A stretch of 8,902 nt of DNA from positions 1 to 8,902 of the forward strand of contig JAUWDP010000031.1 in the NCBI GenBank assembly GCA_030608725.1, given 5' to 3'. The translations under genes and the position numbers were made by a program. Below, in pieces: positions 1-6,271 of this stretch (within the stretch, counting starts at the first letter, position 1; every line of letters begins with the position of its first letter). The notes under the pieces were generated by a model, which saw nothing but the letters and a program-made list of their open reading frames with translations, did not search any database and had not been told where the DNA came from. Origin of the DNA: Candidatus Bathyarchaeota archaeon. GTDB lineage: Archaea > Thermoproteota > Bathyarchaeia > TCS64.

Positions 1-27
1 TCTGTGTGTAGAGTGGGTGCGGGGGTA

Positions 28-1062
28 TTACGCTTTTACGGCGTGGATGAGGCCGTCCCCGTTGGGGAGGGTCTCCCGTTTGATGTCCTTGAACCCAGCC
101 TCCTCGAGCATCTCACGGTAGTCCTCCTCGGCGTAGTAGCCGGCTTCGTCCTCCCAGTTGAGGTTGATGAGGTACCAGCCAACCTCCTCAACGGGGGAGG
201 TCCTGGAGTCGTCCATGATGTGGCCCAGGACGAAGATGGACCCGCCCGTGTTCACTGAGGCCCCGATGTTCTTCACAGCCTCCCGGGCATGCTCCGGGGA
301 AAAGACCTGAACGAGGGCTCTCATGATCACCGCATCGAACTTGCGTCCGCAAGGGCCCTCCAATACGTTCCACTCCACGATGTCAACGTCCGTCATGCCC
401 TGTTCCTTTAGGAGGGCCTCAGCGATGGGGGTCACTGACGGGAGGTCGGTCACGGTGTACCTGACGTCGGGATACGCCTTCGCCAGGGAGGCTATCAATC
501 CCCCGGATGCCCCTCCGACGTCAGCGACTGTTGCGTATCTGCTGAAGTCGAACCTCTTGGCGAGCTCCTCCCCGGCCTTGACCGCGACGGGCATGGTGCC
601 CCGGAAGGTGCCGAGGAGGGCGTCGAATGGGAGCCCCTCGTAGTCGAAGCTGTCCACGGCTTCTCCCTTCCTGAAGGTCTCGGCGGTCTTGATGCCGGCC
701 TCGAACATCCAGTACTTGAGGTAGGGGTTGACGGTGACGTGCTCCCCCAGGTAGCCGGGCTTCCCCTTGACGAGGTAGTGGCTGGACTCGGAGGTGTTCG
801 AGAACTTTTCTCCCTCCACCTCTACCACCTCAGCAGCGACGAGGGCATACAGGAGGCGCTCCGCAAAGTGAGGCCTAGTCTCCAAGGCGGCTGCGACCTC
901 CTCGGCGGTCATGGGACCCTCGTCGAGGATGGTGAAGACGTCGAGCTGGGTCCCAACGAAGAAGGCGATGGAGGAGTAGAGGGAGGTGGAGTGCCTCATG
1001 ATGGTGTCGGGTCTGGGAGGTGGTCCCTTTTCACTCAACTTAGAGCCCCAGGACCCCGGCAA
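28..1062 (-). CDS. SAM-dependent O-methyltransferase-like protein (acetylserotonin/hydroxyindole OMT type)
   Basis: About 344 residues with the two-part layout of small-molecule O-methyltransferases. An N-terminal winged-helix dimerisation domain (roughly residues 25-105, with ...QLDVFTIL...GPMTAEEVAAAL) precedes a Rossmann methyltransferase domain. SAM motif I is VADVGGASGG at 179-188, with acidic D206 in VTDLP after the next strand. The family's catalytic His, in an HDW-type motif, is replaced: the aligned segment is RALVQVFSPEHA (248-259), with Gln252 at the His position. The C-terminal part (YYAEEDYREMLEEAGF, 309-324) is typical of the fold. The first codon is TTG at 1062, with GGAGGG four bases upstream, overlapping the amidohydrolase gene by 23 bases. 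ATG at 999 is possible, but residues before it (PDTIM) look like the conserved family N-terminus, so I keep the longer form. Probably co-transcribed with the upstream amidohydrolase. Cytoplasmic; substrate unknown. Confidence 0.85.
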   Translation of the reverse strand: MPGSWGSKLSEKGPPPRPDTIMRHSTSLYSSIAFFVGTQLDVFTILDEGPMTAEEVAAALETRPHFAERLLYALVAAEVVEVEGEKFSNTSESSHYLVKGKPGYLGEHVTVNPYLKYWMFEAGIKTAETFRKGEAVDSFDYEGLPFDALLGTFRGTMPVAVKAGEELAKRFDFSRYATVADVGGASGGLIASLAKAYPDVRYTVTDLPSVTPIAEALLKEQGMTDVDIVEWNVLEGPCGRKFDAVIMRALVQVFSPEHAREAVKNIGASVNTGGSIFVLGHIMDDSRTSPVEEVGWYLINLNWEDEAGYYAEEDYREMLEEAGFKDIKRETLPNGDGLIHAVKA

Positions 1063-1864
1063 TGTTCCCTCCGAGAATCTTATCCTTCTCCTCCCTGGTC
1101 AAGTCCAGGCTCTCGATGAGCGTGATCTGTTTCTCCTGCTCCAAGCCTATCTGGGGGCTGCACCAGTCAGATCCGAAGACAATGTTCTCGATCCCTATCA
1201 TGCGGAGCAGCTTGGTAGTATAGGCCGTGCCGTTGAGCTCAGCGATGCCCGTGAGCCCCCAGGAGGTCTCGACGTAGACTCCTGGTATCTGCCCCACCGT
1301 GATTAGGTCTAGGTAGCGGGGCCAGCCCATGTGGCCTATAATTATGGTGGCCTCGGGGACGTGCCTCTTGAGGGTGTCGATGTGCCCCGGCGTACTGAGG
1401 TTGAAATACCCCCTGACCATCCCACCAGGGTAGCTGTGGATGAGAACGGGGACGTTCAGCTCCGCGGCGCAGCTTATGAGGGGCACTATCTCGGGGTCCG
1501 CCGGCGAGAAGGAATGGCAGTCGGAGTGGAGCTTGAGCCCCCTGAGCCCCAGGTCCTCCACGGCAGTTTTCAGCTGGGTCACAGAGTCCGAACTCTTGGG
1601 GTCCATGACGCCCGTAAACCCAATGATCCTCTTTTGGTGCTCCTTCATGAGTTCCGAGAGGTGCTCGTTGGAGATCATCTCAGGGAAGCCCATGATCAAG
1701 GCCATATCAACACCTCTCCTATCCATGTCCTCAAGTAGGAGCCCCATTGTGCACTCACCTCGCTTGAAGGGCAAGGTGAAGGTTCCGCCCTCCATAATTG
1801 ATATTACAGCGGATTCTTGGTTGTGCGGTGGCCCGCACAGGTGTACATGGCTATCAATTATCAA
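1040..1864 (-). CDS. TIM-barrel metal-dependent amidohydrolase (amidohydrolase_2 / ACMSD-like family)
   Basis: 274 residues. The metal-site signature of the amidohydrolase superfamily is complete: HxH at the start of strand 1 (H6, H8 in IDSHVHL), H143 in LIHSYPGG, H178 in IIIGHMGWP, and D233 in VFGSDW. No carboxylated lysine site is evident, and the pattern fits the mononuclear amidohydrolase_2 group (PF04909), which includes ACMSD-type decarboxylases and C-C or C-N hydrolases. Length is near the usual 270-330. The start is TTG at 1864: the protein then begins MIIDSHVH, the normal position for the HxH strand, with a GGGGG ribosome site 8 bases upstream. The only nearby ATG (in ATTATGCG) is out of frame and closes at once. 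It is the first gene of the minus-strand pair; the methyltransferase begins inside its last codons, suggesting coupled translation. Reaction and substrate cannot be read from the sequence. Confidence 0.87.
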   Translation of the reverse strand: MIIDSHVHLCGPPHNQESAVISIMEGGTFTLPFKRGECTMGLLLEDMDRRGVDMALIMGFPEMISNEHLSELMKEHQKRIIGFTGVMDPKSSDSVTQLKTAVEDLGLRGLKLHSDCHSFSPADPEIVPLISCAAELNVPVLIHSYPGGMVRGYFNLSTPGHIDTLKRHVPEATIIIGHMGWPRYLDLITVGQIPGVYVETSWGLTGIAELNGTAYTTKLLRMIGIENIVFGSDWCSPQIGLEQEKQITLIESLDLTREEKDKILGGNIAGVLGL

Positions 1865-1893
1865 CGCATAATCCCCCTTCTACTCTTAATCCC

Positions 1894-1978
1894 ATCATAT
1901 GATAATTCTTTGGGGCAGTCATATCAGAAGGCGAGTGCGGCTCAACATAAATCACGCAAACAACATAATTATCATGAT
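1894..1978. promoter_or_regulatory. Possible promoter/operator region of the amidohydrolase-methyltransferase unit
   Basis: The 213-base spacer 1865-2077 is AT-rich and holds no convincing gene. It contains a perfect 10-base palindrome ATCATATGAT (1894-1903) and a second palindrome ATCATGAT (1971-1978). Their flanks match: ATGATAATT (1899-1907) is the inverse complement of AATTATCAT (1967-1975), so the two sites form a 9-base inverted repeat. The first palindrome lies 30-40 bases upstream of the amidohydrolase TTG, where an archaeal TATA box is expected. A better TATA-like match on the minus strand (GATTTATGTT, 1944-1953) lies between the sites and would leave a leader of about 50 bases. CAACATAA also occurs twice as a direct repeat (1943-1950 and 1961-1968). 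A repressor operator is inference; no terminator for the zincin gene is obvious here. Confidence 0.35.
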
Positions 1979-2077
1979 CCCGTTTCCGTGTTTACAGCTT
2001 TCTTCTCAGCCTCAACATCAATTGGACTCATGTTCCAAGAAGGGTTGAAGAGATTTTAGCGGTATGGAGGAGGGGAA

Positions 2078-2938
2078 TCAGTGCTTTTGCTGTATCCACT
2101 CATTATACCAGGAGAGATAGTCTTCTAGCTCACGGTCTAATCTATCTGATAGCACGGCACTGCTAGAATCAAACCCCGGCTCGGACTTGTACAAAGAGTT
2201 CATCTTCTCTATGAAGGCTTCCCCGTACATCTCATAGAGCTCGAAGACACCGACATTGAACCAAGCATGATACCAGCAATAGTTGGCGTTTCCAACACCG
2301 AGGTACAGCCTCTCGAAGTCCTCGATGCTGGAGTGTTGTACGACCGAGTGCCCTCCAAGATAGAGTAGCTCGTAGTAGACCTTAACGACCTTCAGCTCAG
2401 TCTCATACTGATCTGAGTATCGTTTGAGGAAGGAATAGTTGATGTAGTCTCCGAACAACTCATCGAACCATCGTAGCTGGATGCGTACACCATCTGCCTT
2501 GGAGAAATTGTGGAACATCTCATGCACCATGTAGGTCTCCCACCACATCAGGCAGGCAGCCAGGAAAGGTCTCTCGCTGTCGGGAAGCAGTTCTCCGAGT
2601 CTCTGCTTCAGATGACTTGGGCTGTTTACGTAGTATGGAACCATGTCCGCGTATACTGGGTTGTCCTCTTCGCATGTGGGGTACCATAGTAGGTTGTCGA
2701 ATCCGTGTATGAGTCCATAGGAGCCTTCTGGGTATCTTTCGTAGTAGTCTGCCTCGTTGAGAACGAGTAGTTTGATCTCGATCTTGGTTTTGTAGAATTC
2801 TTGGATAAAATCAATGCAGTCCGATGCTATCGTTGACAGTCTCTCGGCTCTACACTTTGCCCCAGATGAGAAATATGTAGGGAATGGGTATCCTTCGAGG
2901 TGTATTAGCCCTGACAGTCTGTCTTCTATCGTACTCAT
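2078..2938 (-). CDS. Zincin-like (HExxH) metalloprotease-like protein, unrecognised family
   Basis: 286 residues, no signal peptide or membrane segment, so probably cytoplasmic. HEMFH at 139-143 is a zinc-binding HExxH motif in a helix (MWWETYMVHEMFHNFS). It is followed by WFDELFGDYINYSF (157-170), resembling the segment that carries the third ligand in gluzincins (E160 or D164), although spacing is 2 residues shorter than the classic HExxH-x18-E if E160 is used. The stretch before it (KLLVLNEADYYERYPEGSYGLI, within 57-77) looks like the zincin substrate-edge strand. The C-terminal third is rich in aromatic residues and may be helical. I do not recognise a specific family, and protease activity is inference. 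Codon use is much less G/C-biased at third positions than in both flanking blocks, consistent with acquisition by transfer. Start ATG at 2938 fits a TATA box about 26 bases upstream. Confidence 0.75.
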   Translation of the reverse strand: MSTIEDRLSGLIHLEGYPFPTYFSSGAKCRAERLSTIASDCIDFIQEFYKTKIEIKLLVLNEADYYERYPEGSYGLIHGFDNLLWYPTCEEDNPVYADMVPYYVNSPSHLKQRLGELLPDSERPFLAACLMWWETYMVHEMFHNFSKADGVRIQLRWFDELFGDYINYSFLKRYSDQYETELKVVKVYYELLYLGGHSVVQHSSIEDFERLYLGVGNANYCWYHAWFNVGVFELYEMYGEAFIEKMNSLYKSEPGFDSSSAVLSDRLDRELEDYLSWYNEWIQQKH

Positions 2939-2960
2939 GATCCAAGAATTGCAGAGGACG

Positions 2961-2968
2961 ATTTAACA
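2961..2968 (-). promoter_or_regulatory. TATA box for the zincin-like gene
   Basis: On the minus strand the sequence reads TGTTAAAT, centred about 26 bases before the ATG at 2938. With the usual archaeal TATA-to-start distance, transcription would begin at or next to the ATG, giving a leaderless mRNA. This agrees with the lack of a ribosome site (the bases before ATG read TTCTTGGATC). Confidence 0.5.
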
Positions 2969-3067
2969 GTTTACAGAGAAGATCCTATTCAGCACAAATA
3001 CATGCTTCTAAAGGACATTCTTCTAAGAATAACGCCTCCCGGAGGCTTTAGACGCGACCCCCAGCAA

Positions 3068-3076
3068 TATTTAAAT
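3068..3076 (+). promoter_or_regulatory. TATA box for rpl10e
   Basis: TATTTAAAT is a strong archaeal TATA box, centred about 35 bases ahead of the L10e ATG at 3107. The predicted transcript start near 3098 gives a very short leader. The box lies inside the in-frame upstream extension of the L10e reading frame, which argues that the extension is not translated. A small GC palindrome (GCCTCC-C-GGAGGC, 3034-3046) sits 20 bases further upstream. Confidence 0.7.
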
Positions 3077-3106
3077 GACCCAACCCTATCACCAAGGTGG
3101 AAAACC

Positions 3107-3601
3107 ATGAAGGCCCGCAACTTCAGGAAGATCAAGGGGATGGCCTACACCCGACGCAAGTACATGAGGGGCATCCCGGGCTCCAAGATAGTAAAGTTCA
3201 CAATGGGCAACCCCACCGGGGAGTTCAGCCACACCGTCGAGCTCGTCAACCTCAAGGAGGGCCAGATCCGCCACAACGCCCTCGAATCAGGCCGCATCGC
3301 CGCCAACAGGACCCTCGAACCCCTGGGAAGGGAGAACTTCTTCCTAAAGATAGTACGCTACCCCCACGTGGTCCTGAGGGAGCACAAGCGCATCAACGTC
3401 GCCCAGGCGGACCGATTCCAGGAGGGCATGAAGAAGGCCTACGGGAAGCCGGTGGGCACGGCTGCCGCCATAAGGAGGGGGAAGACCATACTCATCGCCA
3501 AGGTGAACGAGGAGAACCTGGATGCCGCCAAGGTAGCCCTCAAGCGGGCCTCGGACAAGTTCCCCATACCCTGCAGGGTCATGGTCAAGAAGAACAACTG
3601 A
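3107..3601 (+). CDS. rpl10e: Large-subunit ribosomal protein L10e (uL16 family)
   Basis: 164 residues, close to the usual archaeal L10e length. It binds 23S rRNA near the central protuberance and tRNA sites of the 50S subunit. Family landmarks are present in order: N-terminal NFRKIKGMAYTRRKYMRGIPGSKI (within 5-28), the signature RHNALESGRIAANR (55-68), RYPHVVLREHK (84-94), and ADRFQEGMKKAYGKPVGTAA (101-120) forming the loop toward the peptidyl-transferase region. The frame is open back to 3002, but I choose ATG 3107 because the family begins here, GGTGG lies 6 bases upstream (3096-3100), and the TATA box at 3068-3076 falls inside the longer frame. It is followed 80 bases later by dph2, which has its own TATA box, so the two are neighbours in translation function but may not share a transcript. 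Confidence 0.96.
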   Translation: MKARNFRKIKGMAYTRRKYMRGIPGSKIVKFTMGNPTGEFSHTVELVNLKEGQIRHNALESGRIAANRTLEPLGRENFFLKIVRYPHVVLREHKRINVAQADRFQEGMKKAYGKPVGTAAAIRRGKTILIAKVNEENLDAAKVALKRASDKFPIPCRVMVKKNN

Positions 3602-3654
3602 CCCACCCGAACCCCACATTCTCATACAACGGGTAACTGGTCACGGGTACAAAG

Positions 3655-3663
3655 GATAAAAGC
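3655..3663 (+). promoter_or_regulatory. TATA box for dph2
   Basis: GATAAAAGC is centred about 23 bases before the dph2 ATG at 3682, the spacing of an archaeal leaderless promoter. No ribosome site precedes the ATG (CCCAGCCAGC). Just upstream, ACGGGTA occurs twice (3629-3635 and 3643-3649), 14 bases apart. Confidence 0.55.
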
Positions 3664-3681
3664 AACCACAACCCAGCCAGC

Positions 3682-4731
3682 ATGAGGGCCCAGATGTACG
3701 ACCTGGAGACAGAGAGAGCCGCCGACGAGATCCGGAGACTCAACGCCAGAAGGGTCCTCGTCCAGCTCCCGGACGGCCTCAGACCCGGAGGCCTCACCCT
3801 CGCAAAGGAACTCGGGCAGCTCACCGGGGCCGAGGTCATCCTCAGCGGCGACTCGTGCTACGGCGCATGCGACCTCGCCCTCACCCAGGCCGACGCCGTG
3901 AACGCCGACCTCATAATCCACTACGGCCACAGCCCCATGCTCCAGGCCCCCGGAACCCCAGTCCTCTACATCGAGGCCAGGGGCGACTTCGACGCCAAAG
4001 CCCTCATCGCACAGTCCAGACCCCACGTCAAGGACTGGGCCACCATCGGCCTCACGGCCACCGTGCAGCACGTCCACAAGCTGGAGGAGGTAGCAGAGTG
4101 CCTGAGGAAAACAGGGCACGACGCCATCATCGGGACGGCAGGGGGACGCGTCGCCCACGACGGCCAGATCCTCGGATGCGACTACACTACCGCCCAGACG
4201 ATAAGCGGACGCGTCGACGGATACCTCTACATCGGAGCCGGCGTATTCCACCCCATCGGCCTCTCCATCGCCACCGGGAGGCCCGTCGTCAAGGCCAACC
4301 CCTACACCATGACCGCCGAGCCCCTAGACGACCGTCAGGTGACCCGCACCGCCATGAAGAGGATGGCCGCCATCGAGGCCGCCAAGGGGGCCACCAGATT
4401 CGCCGTCATAGTGAGCCTTAAACCCGGCCAGCTCCAGCTGGAGGCAGCCCTCGCGATACAGAGGAGGCTGGAGAAGGCGGGCAAGGAGGCCACGGTGATC
4501 GTCCTCAACGAGGTCGGCCCCATCCAGCTCGGAAACTTCACCGAGGCCGAGGCCTTCGTGGAGACAGCCTGCCCAAGGATCGCCCTCGACGGCATCGCAG
4601 ACATTAAAAAACCCGTCCTCACACCCGCCGAGGCCCTGGTCGCCCTCGGCGAGATGCGGTGGGAGGAGCTCTGGGGACGCAACTATTTTAGCGTCAGCCA
4701 CGATCACATCGTTTATAATGAAGAGATGTGA
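3682..4731 (+). CDS. dph2: Diphthamide synthase subunit Dph2 (2-(3-amino-3-carboxypropyl)histidine synthase)
   Basis: 349 residues. Dph2 carries out the first step of diphthamide synthesis: it cleaves SAM with a [4Fe-4S] cluster to give a 3-amino-3-carboxypropyl radical, which is added to a histidine of elongation factor aEF2. The archaeal enzyme is a homodimer and a non-classical radical-SAM enzyme. The three cluster cysteines, one per repeated domain, are present: C59 in GDSCYGAC, C166 in ILGCDY and C297 in ETACPRIA. Their positions are almost the same as in the Pyrococcus enzyme (59/163/287). Other landmarks are VQLPDGLRP (27-35), HYGHSP (80-85), and YIGAGVFHPIGL (183-194). ATG 3682 is set by the TATA box 23 bases upstream; ATG 3694 is a weaker alternative. 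Located between rpl10e and csl4. Confidence 0.95.
   Translation: MRAQMYDLETERAADEIRRLNARRVLVQLPDGLRPGGLTLAKELGQLTGAEVILSGDSCYGACDLALTQADAVNADLIIHYGHSPMLQAPGTPVLYIEARGDFDAKALIAQSRPHVKDWATIGLTATVQHVHKLEEVAECLRKTGHDAIIGTAGGRVAHDGQILGCDYTTAQTISGRVDGYLYIGAGVFHPIGLSIATGRPVVKANPYTMTAEPLDDRQVTRTAMKRMAAIEAAKGATRFAVIVSLKPGQLQLEAALAIQRRLEKAGKEATVIVLNEVGPIQLGNFTEAEAFVETACPRIALDGIADIKKPVLTPAEALVALGEMRWEELWGRNYFSVSHDHIVYNEEM
4712..4719 (+). promoter_or_regulatory. TATA box for the csl4-rpo11-DUF99 unit
   Basis: TTTATAAT lies within the last codons of dph2. Transcription would start near 4741-4745, giving csl4 a leader of about 70 bases. That is long compared with the near-leaderless rpl10e and dph2 in this window, and the predicted start coincides with the left arm of the hairpin at 4742-4770. 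Confidence 0.5.
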
Positions 4732-4741
4732 TAGGAGCACT

Positions 4742-4770
4742 GCTTTCGCGGTCTCAAGGACCCCAGAAGC
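4742..4770 (+). other. Predicted RNA hairpin in the csl4 leader
   Basis: Two nested stems can form: GCTT (4742-4745) with AAGC (4767-4770), and GGTC (4750-4753) with GACC (4759-4762). A symmetric 4x4 internal loop (TCGC/CCAG) lies between them and a short loop TCAAG closes the top. It lies at the predicted 5' end of the csl4 transcript. No known riboswitch or C/D-box motif is recognised; the stems are short, so a chance fold is possible. Confidence 0.3.
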
Positions 4771-4812
4771 GCATCCATCACTCTCAATCCGATCAAAGAG
4801 CTGAAAGAAAAT

Positions 4813-5388
4813 ATGTCTAAGAAAGGATTCAAGGATAGGGACGTTCTCCCCGGAGACGAGCTCGCTGTCATCGAGGTCCTCCAGGACGGCGACGGGACCT
4901 ACCAGAAGAATGGCCTGGTCAGGGCTGAGGAGCTGGGCACCGCCAGATACGACCTAGACAAGAGGAAGGTCAACGTCGAGAAGAAGACCCGGGACCTCGT
5001 CCTCCCCGAGGACGGCCTCGAGGTCATCGCCGAGGTCGGCTCCGTCATGAGGCGGGACGCCAGAGTCGACATCAACATGATCGATGGTAGGAAGACCACC
5101 AAGTCCTTCACCGGTGTCATCCACTACTACGACGTGGACAGGGAGTTCCAGAGGGACATGGCGAGCGCCGTCAGGAACGGCGACATCATCAAGGCGAAGC
5201 TCATCAACGTCAAGAACCGGCTCAACCAGCTCACAATAAGGGGCCCCGAGTACGGTGTCATCTACGCCTACTGCTCCAGGTGCGGGAGCACCCTAGAGAT
5301 GAGCCAGGGACGCCTCCACTGCGCCAGCTGCGACAGGTCAGAGAGGAGAAAGTTCGCCAAGACCTACGGCAAGGAGGAACTGGAGTGA
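4813..5388 (+). CDS. csl4: Exosome RNA-binding subunit Csl4
   Basis: 191 residues. Csl4 is a cap subunit of the archaeal RNA exosome; it sits on the Rrp41/Rrp42 ring and helps select RNA and recruit DnaG. All three parts are visible: an N-terminal domain starting DRDVLPGDELAVIEV (8-22), an S1 RNA-binding domain (about 65-145, with VIAEVGSVMRRDARVDI and NGDIIKAKLINVKN), and a C-terminal zinc ribbon with C154, C157, C170 and C173 (CSRC...CASC). Length matches the family. ATG 4813 is preceded only by a weak purine-rich site (GAAAGAAAAT). The stop overlaps the rpo11 start by 4 bases, so translation is probably coupled. It probably leads a unit with rpo11 and the DUF99 gene. Confidence 0.94.
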   Translation: MSKKGFKDRDVLPGDELAVIEVLQDGDGTYQKNGLVRAEELGTARYDLDKRKVNVEKKTRDLVLPEDGLEVIAEVGSVMRRDARVDINMIDGRKTTKSFTGVIHYYDVDREFQRDMASAVRNGDIIKAKLINVKNRLNQLTIRGPEYGVIYAYCSRCGSTLEMSQGRLHCASCDRSERRKFAKTYGKEELE

Positions 5389-5675
5389 AGCTCAACATCG
5401 TAACCGAGGAGAGCGACAAGATCGAGATGGAGGTCGGCGAAGAGGGCCACACCCTCCTCAACCTCCTCCAGGACTCGATGCACTCCCACAAGGACGTAAA
5501 GATGGCCGGCTACACAAAGCCCCACCCCCTCATGGACAGGTCCTCACTGTTCATAACCGTGAAGAGGGGCAAGGACCCCAAGAAGGCCCTCATAGAGTCC
5601 GCAGAGGACGCGAAGGCCAAGATAGAGGACTTCCTCAAGAAGTTCAACGACGGGGTCGCGAAGAAGAGAGACTGA
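5385..5675 (+). CDS. rpo11: DNA-directed RNA polymerase subunit L (Rpo11/Rpb11-like)
   Basis: 96 residues from GTG 5385, the usual size. Rpo11 (RpoL) pairs with Rpo3 to form the alpha-like assembly platform of archaeal RNA polymerase. Family landmarks are the N-terminal strand MKLNIVTEE, GEEGHTLLNLL (18-28), the Y-x-x-x-HPL segment (YTKPHPL, 43-49), and a C-terminal amphipathic helix with P65 and ALIESAEDAKAKIEDFL (68-84). The frame is open back to 5280, but that extension lies inside csl4 and is out of family. GTG 5385 has a strong AAGGAGG site (5371-5377) seven bases upstream and overlaps the csl4 stop (GTGA). This indicates translational coupling with csl4. Confidence 0.94.
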   Translation: MKLNIVTEESDKIEMEVGEEGHTLLNLLQDSMHSHKDVKMAGYTKPHPLMDRSSLFITVKRGKDPKKALIESAEDAKAKIEDFLKKFNDGVAKKRD

Positions 5676-5704
5676 GTGACCTCATCCCGCCTGAGGGTGG
5701 AGAG

Positions 5705-6238
5705 ATGTACAGCCTGCGGGAGGTCAAGAAGGAGATCCGGGTTCTAGGAATCGCCGCAAGGAGCAGACCAGACTCCGAGATCCACGCCGTGGGCATCGTC
5801 TACAGGGGGCGGCTGTACCTGGACGGCGTCATGAGGACCTCCGGCAAGGGACCGGACATCACCGAAGAGGTGGCCGCTATGATAGACGAGTCCCCCCACA
5901 GACCCCAGATACGGGTGATACTCCTGGACACAGCCCTACTGCATGACGGAGTGAAGATAGACCCCATCATACTCTCTGACAGCCTGTCAAAGCCCGTCGT
6001 GGCTATAAACACGGAAGAACCCGCGGCTCCGGGAGACGAACACATCCAAGGTTTTACATACAAACAGGGTGACACCGAGATACCGGTCCTCTCCGTGGGG
6101 CTCAGGAGACAGACGGCGGCTCAGGTGCTGAAGATCGCATCTCCCACCGGGGGGACCCCGGAGGCCCTCAGGGTCTCTGAAATCATAGTTACAGCAGTTT
6201 TAGACAAAAAACACAACATAATGTTTAAAAGGAATTGA
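5705..6238 (+). CDS. DUF99 family protein (RNase H-like/endonuclease V-related fold), divergent
   Basis: 177 residues. The DUF99 pattern is recognisable: EIRVLGI (10-16), HAVGIVYRGRLYLDGVM (27-43), DITEEVAAMI (51-60), QIRVILLD (68-75), KPVVAI (96-101), and the family's C-terminal motif TPEALRVSEII (151-161). DUF99 proteins are archaeal, of unknown role, and are thought to share the endonuclease V/RNase H-like fold. Unusually, the Asp-rich segment after the first strand (typically GIDDG) reads GIAAR (15-19), and the usual LDG-I-T-x-x-GFN-x-x-D segment reads LLDTALLHDGVKID. The protein may therefore be catalytically inactive. ATG 5705 has GGTGG (5696-5700) four bases upstream. It lies 29 bases after rpo11, probably the last gene of the csl4 unit. 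The end of the gene contains a TATA box for tfs. Confidence 0.8.
   Translation: MYSLREVKKEIRVLGIAARSRPDSEIHAVGIVYRGRLYLDGVMRTSGKGPDITEEVAAMIDESPHRPQIRVILLDTALLHDGVKIDPIILSDSLSKPVVAINTEEPAAPGDEHIQGFTYKQGDTEIPVLSVGLRRQTAAQVLKIASPTGGTPEALRVSEIIVTAVLDKKHNIMFKRN
6223..6230 (+). promoter_or_regulatory. TATA box for tfs
   Basis: GTTTAAAA lies in the last codons of the DUF99 gene, with predicted transcript start near 6253. The tfs GTG is at 6272, and a GGTGG ribosome site (6256-6260) would lie at the extreme 5' end of this transcript. Read-through from the csl4 unit is also possible. Confidence 0.5.
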
Positions 6239-6271
6239 TCAGCCTATCATCGAACGGTGGGATAGTTCTCT

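Noticed and set aside
1817..2059. Plus-strand 80-codon frame crossing the amidohydrolase 5' end and its spacer
   Set aside because: Antisense to a real gene and its promoter, no ribosome site, and composition unlike a protein of this genome.
3034..3046. GCCTCC-C-GGAGGC palindrome as a terminator
   Set aside because: No plus-strand gene upstream needs one; the loop would be only about 3 bases and the T tract is weak. Chance or an operator cannot be told apart.
3002..3106. 35-residue in-frame N-terminal extension of L10e
   Set aside because: It contains the TATA box at 3068-3076, is outside the family, and ATG 3107 has a GGTGG site.
3622..4251. Minus-strand 209-codon open frame opposite dph2
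   Set aside because: A GC-rich shadow of a well-supported gene, with low-complexity V/G/D-rich translation and no family likeness.
5280..5384. 35-residue N-terminal extension of Rpo11
   Set aside because: It lies fully inside the csl4 zinc-ribbon region; GTG 5385 has the AAGGAGG site.
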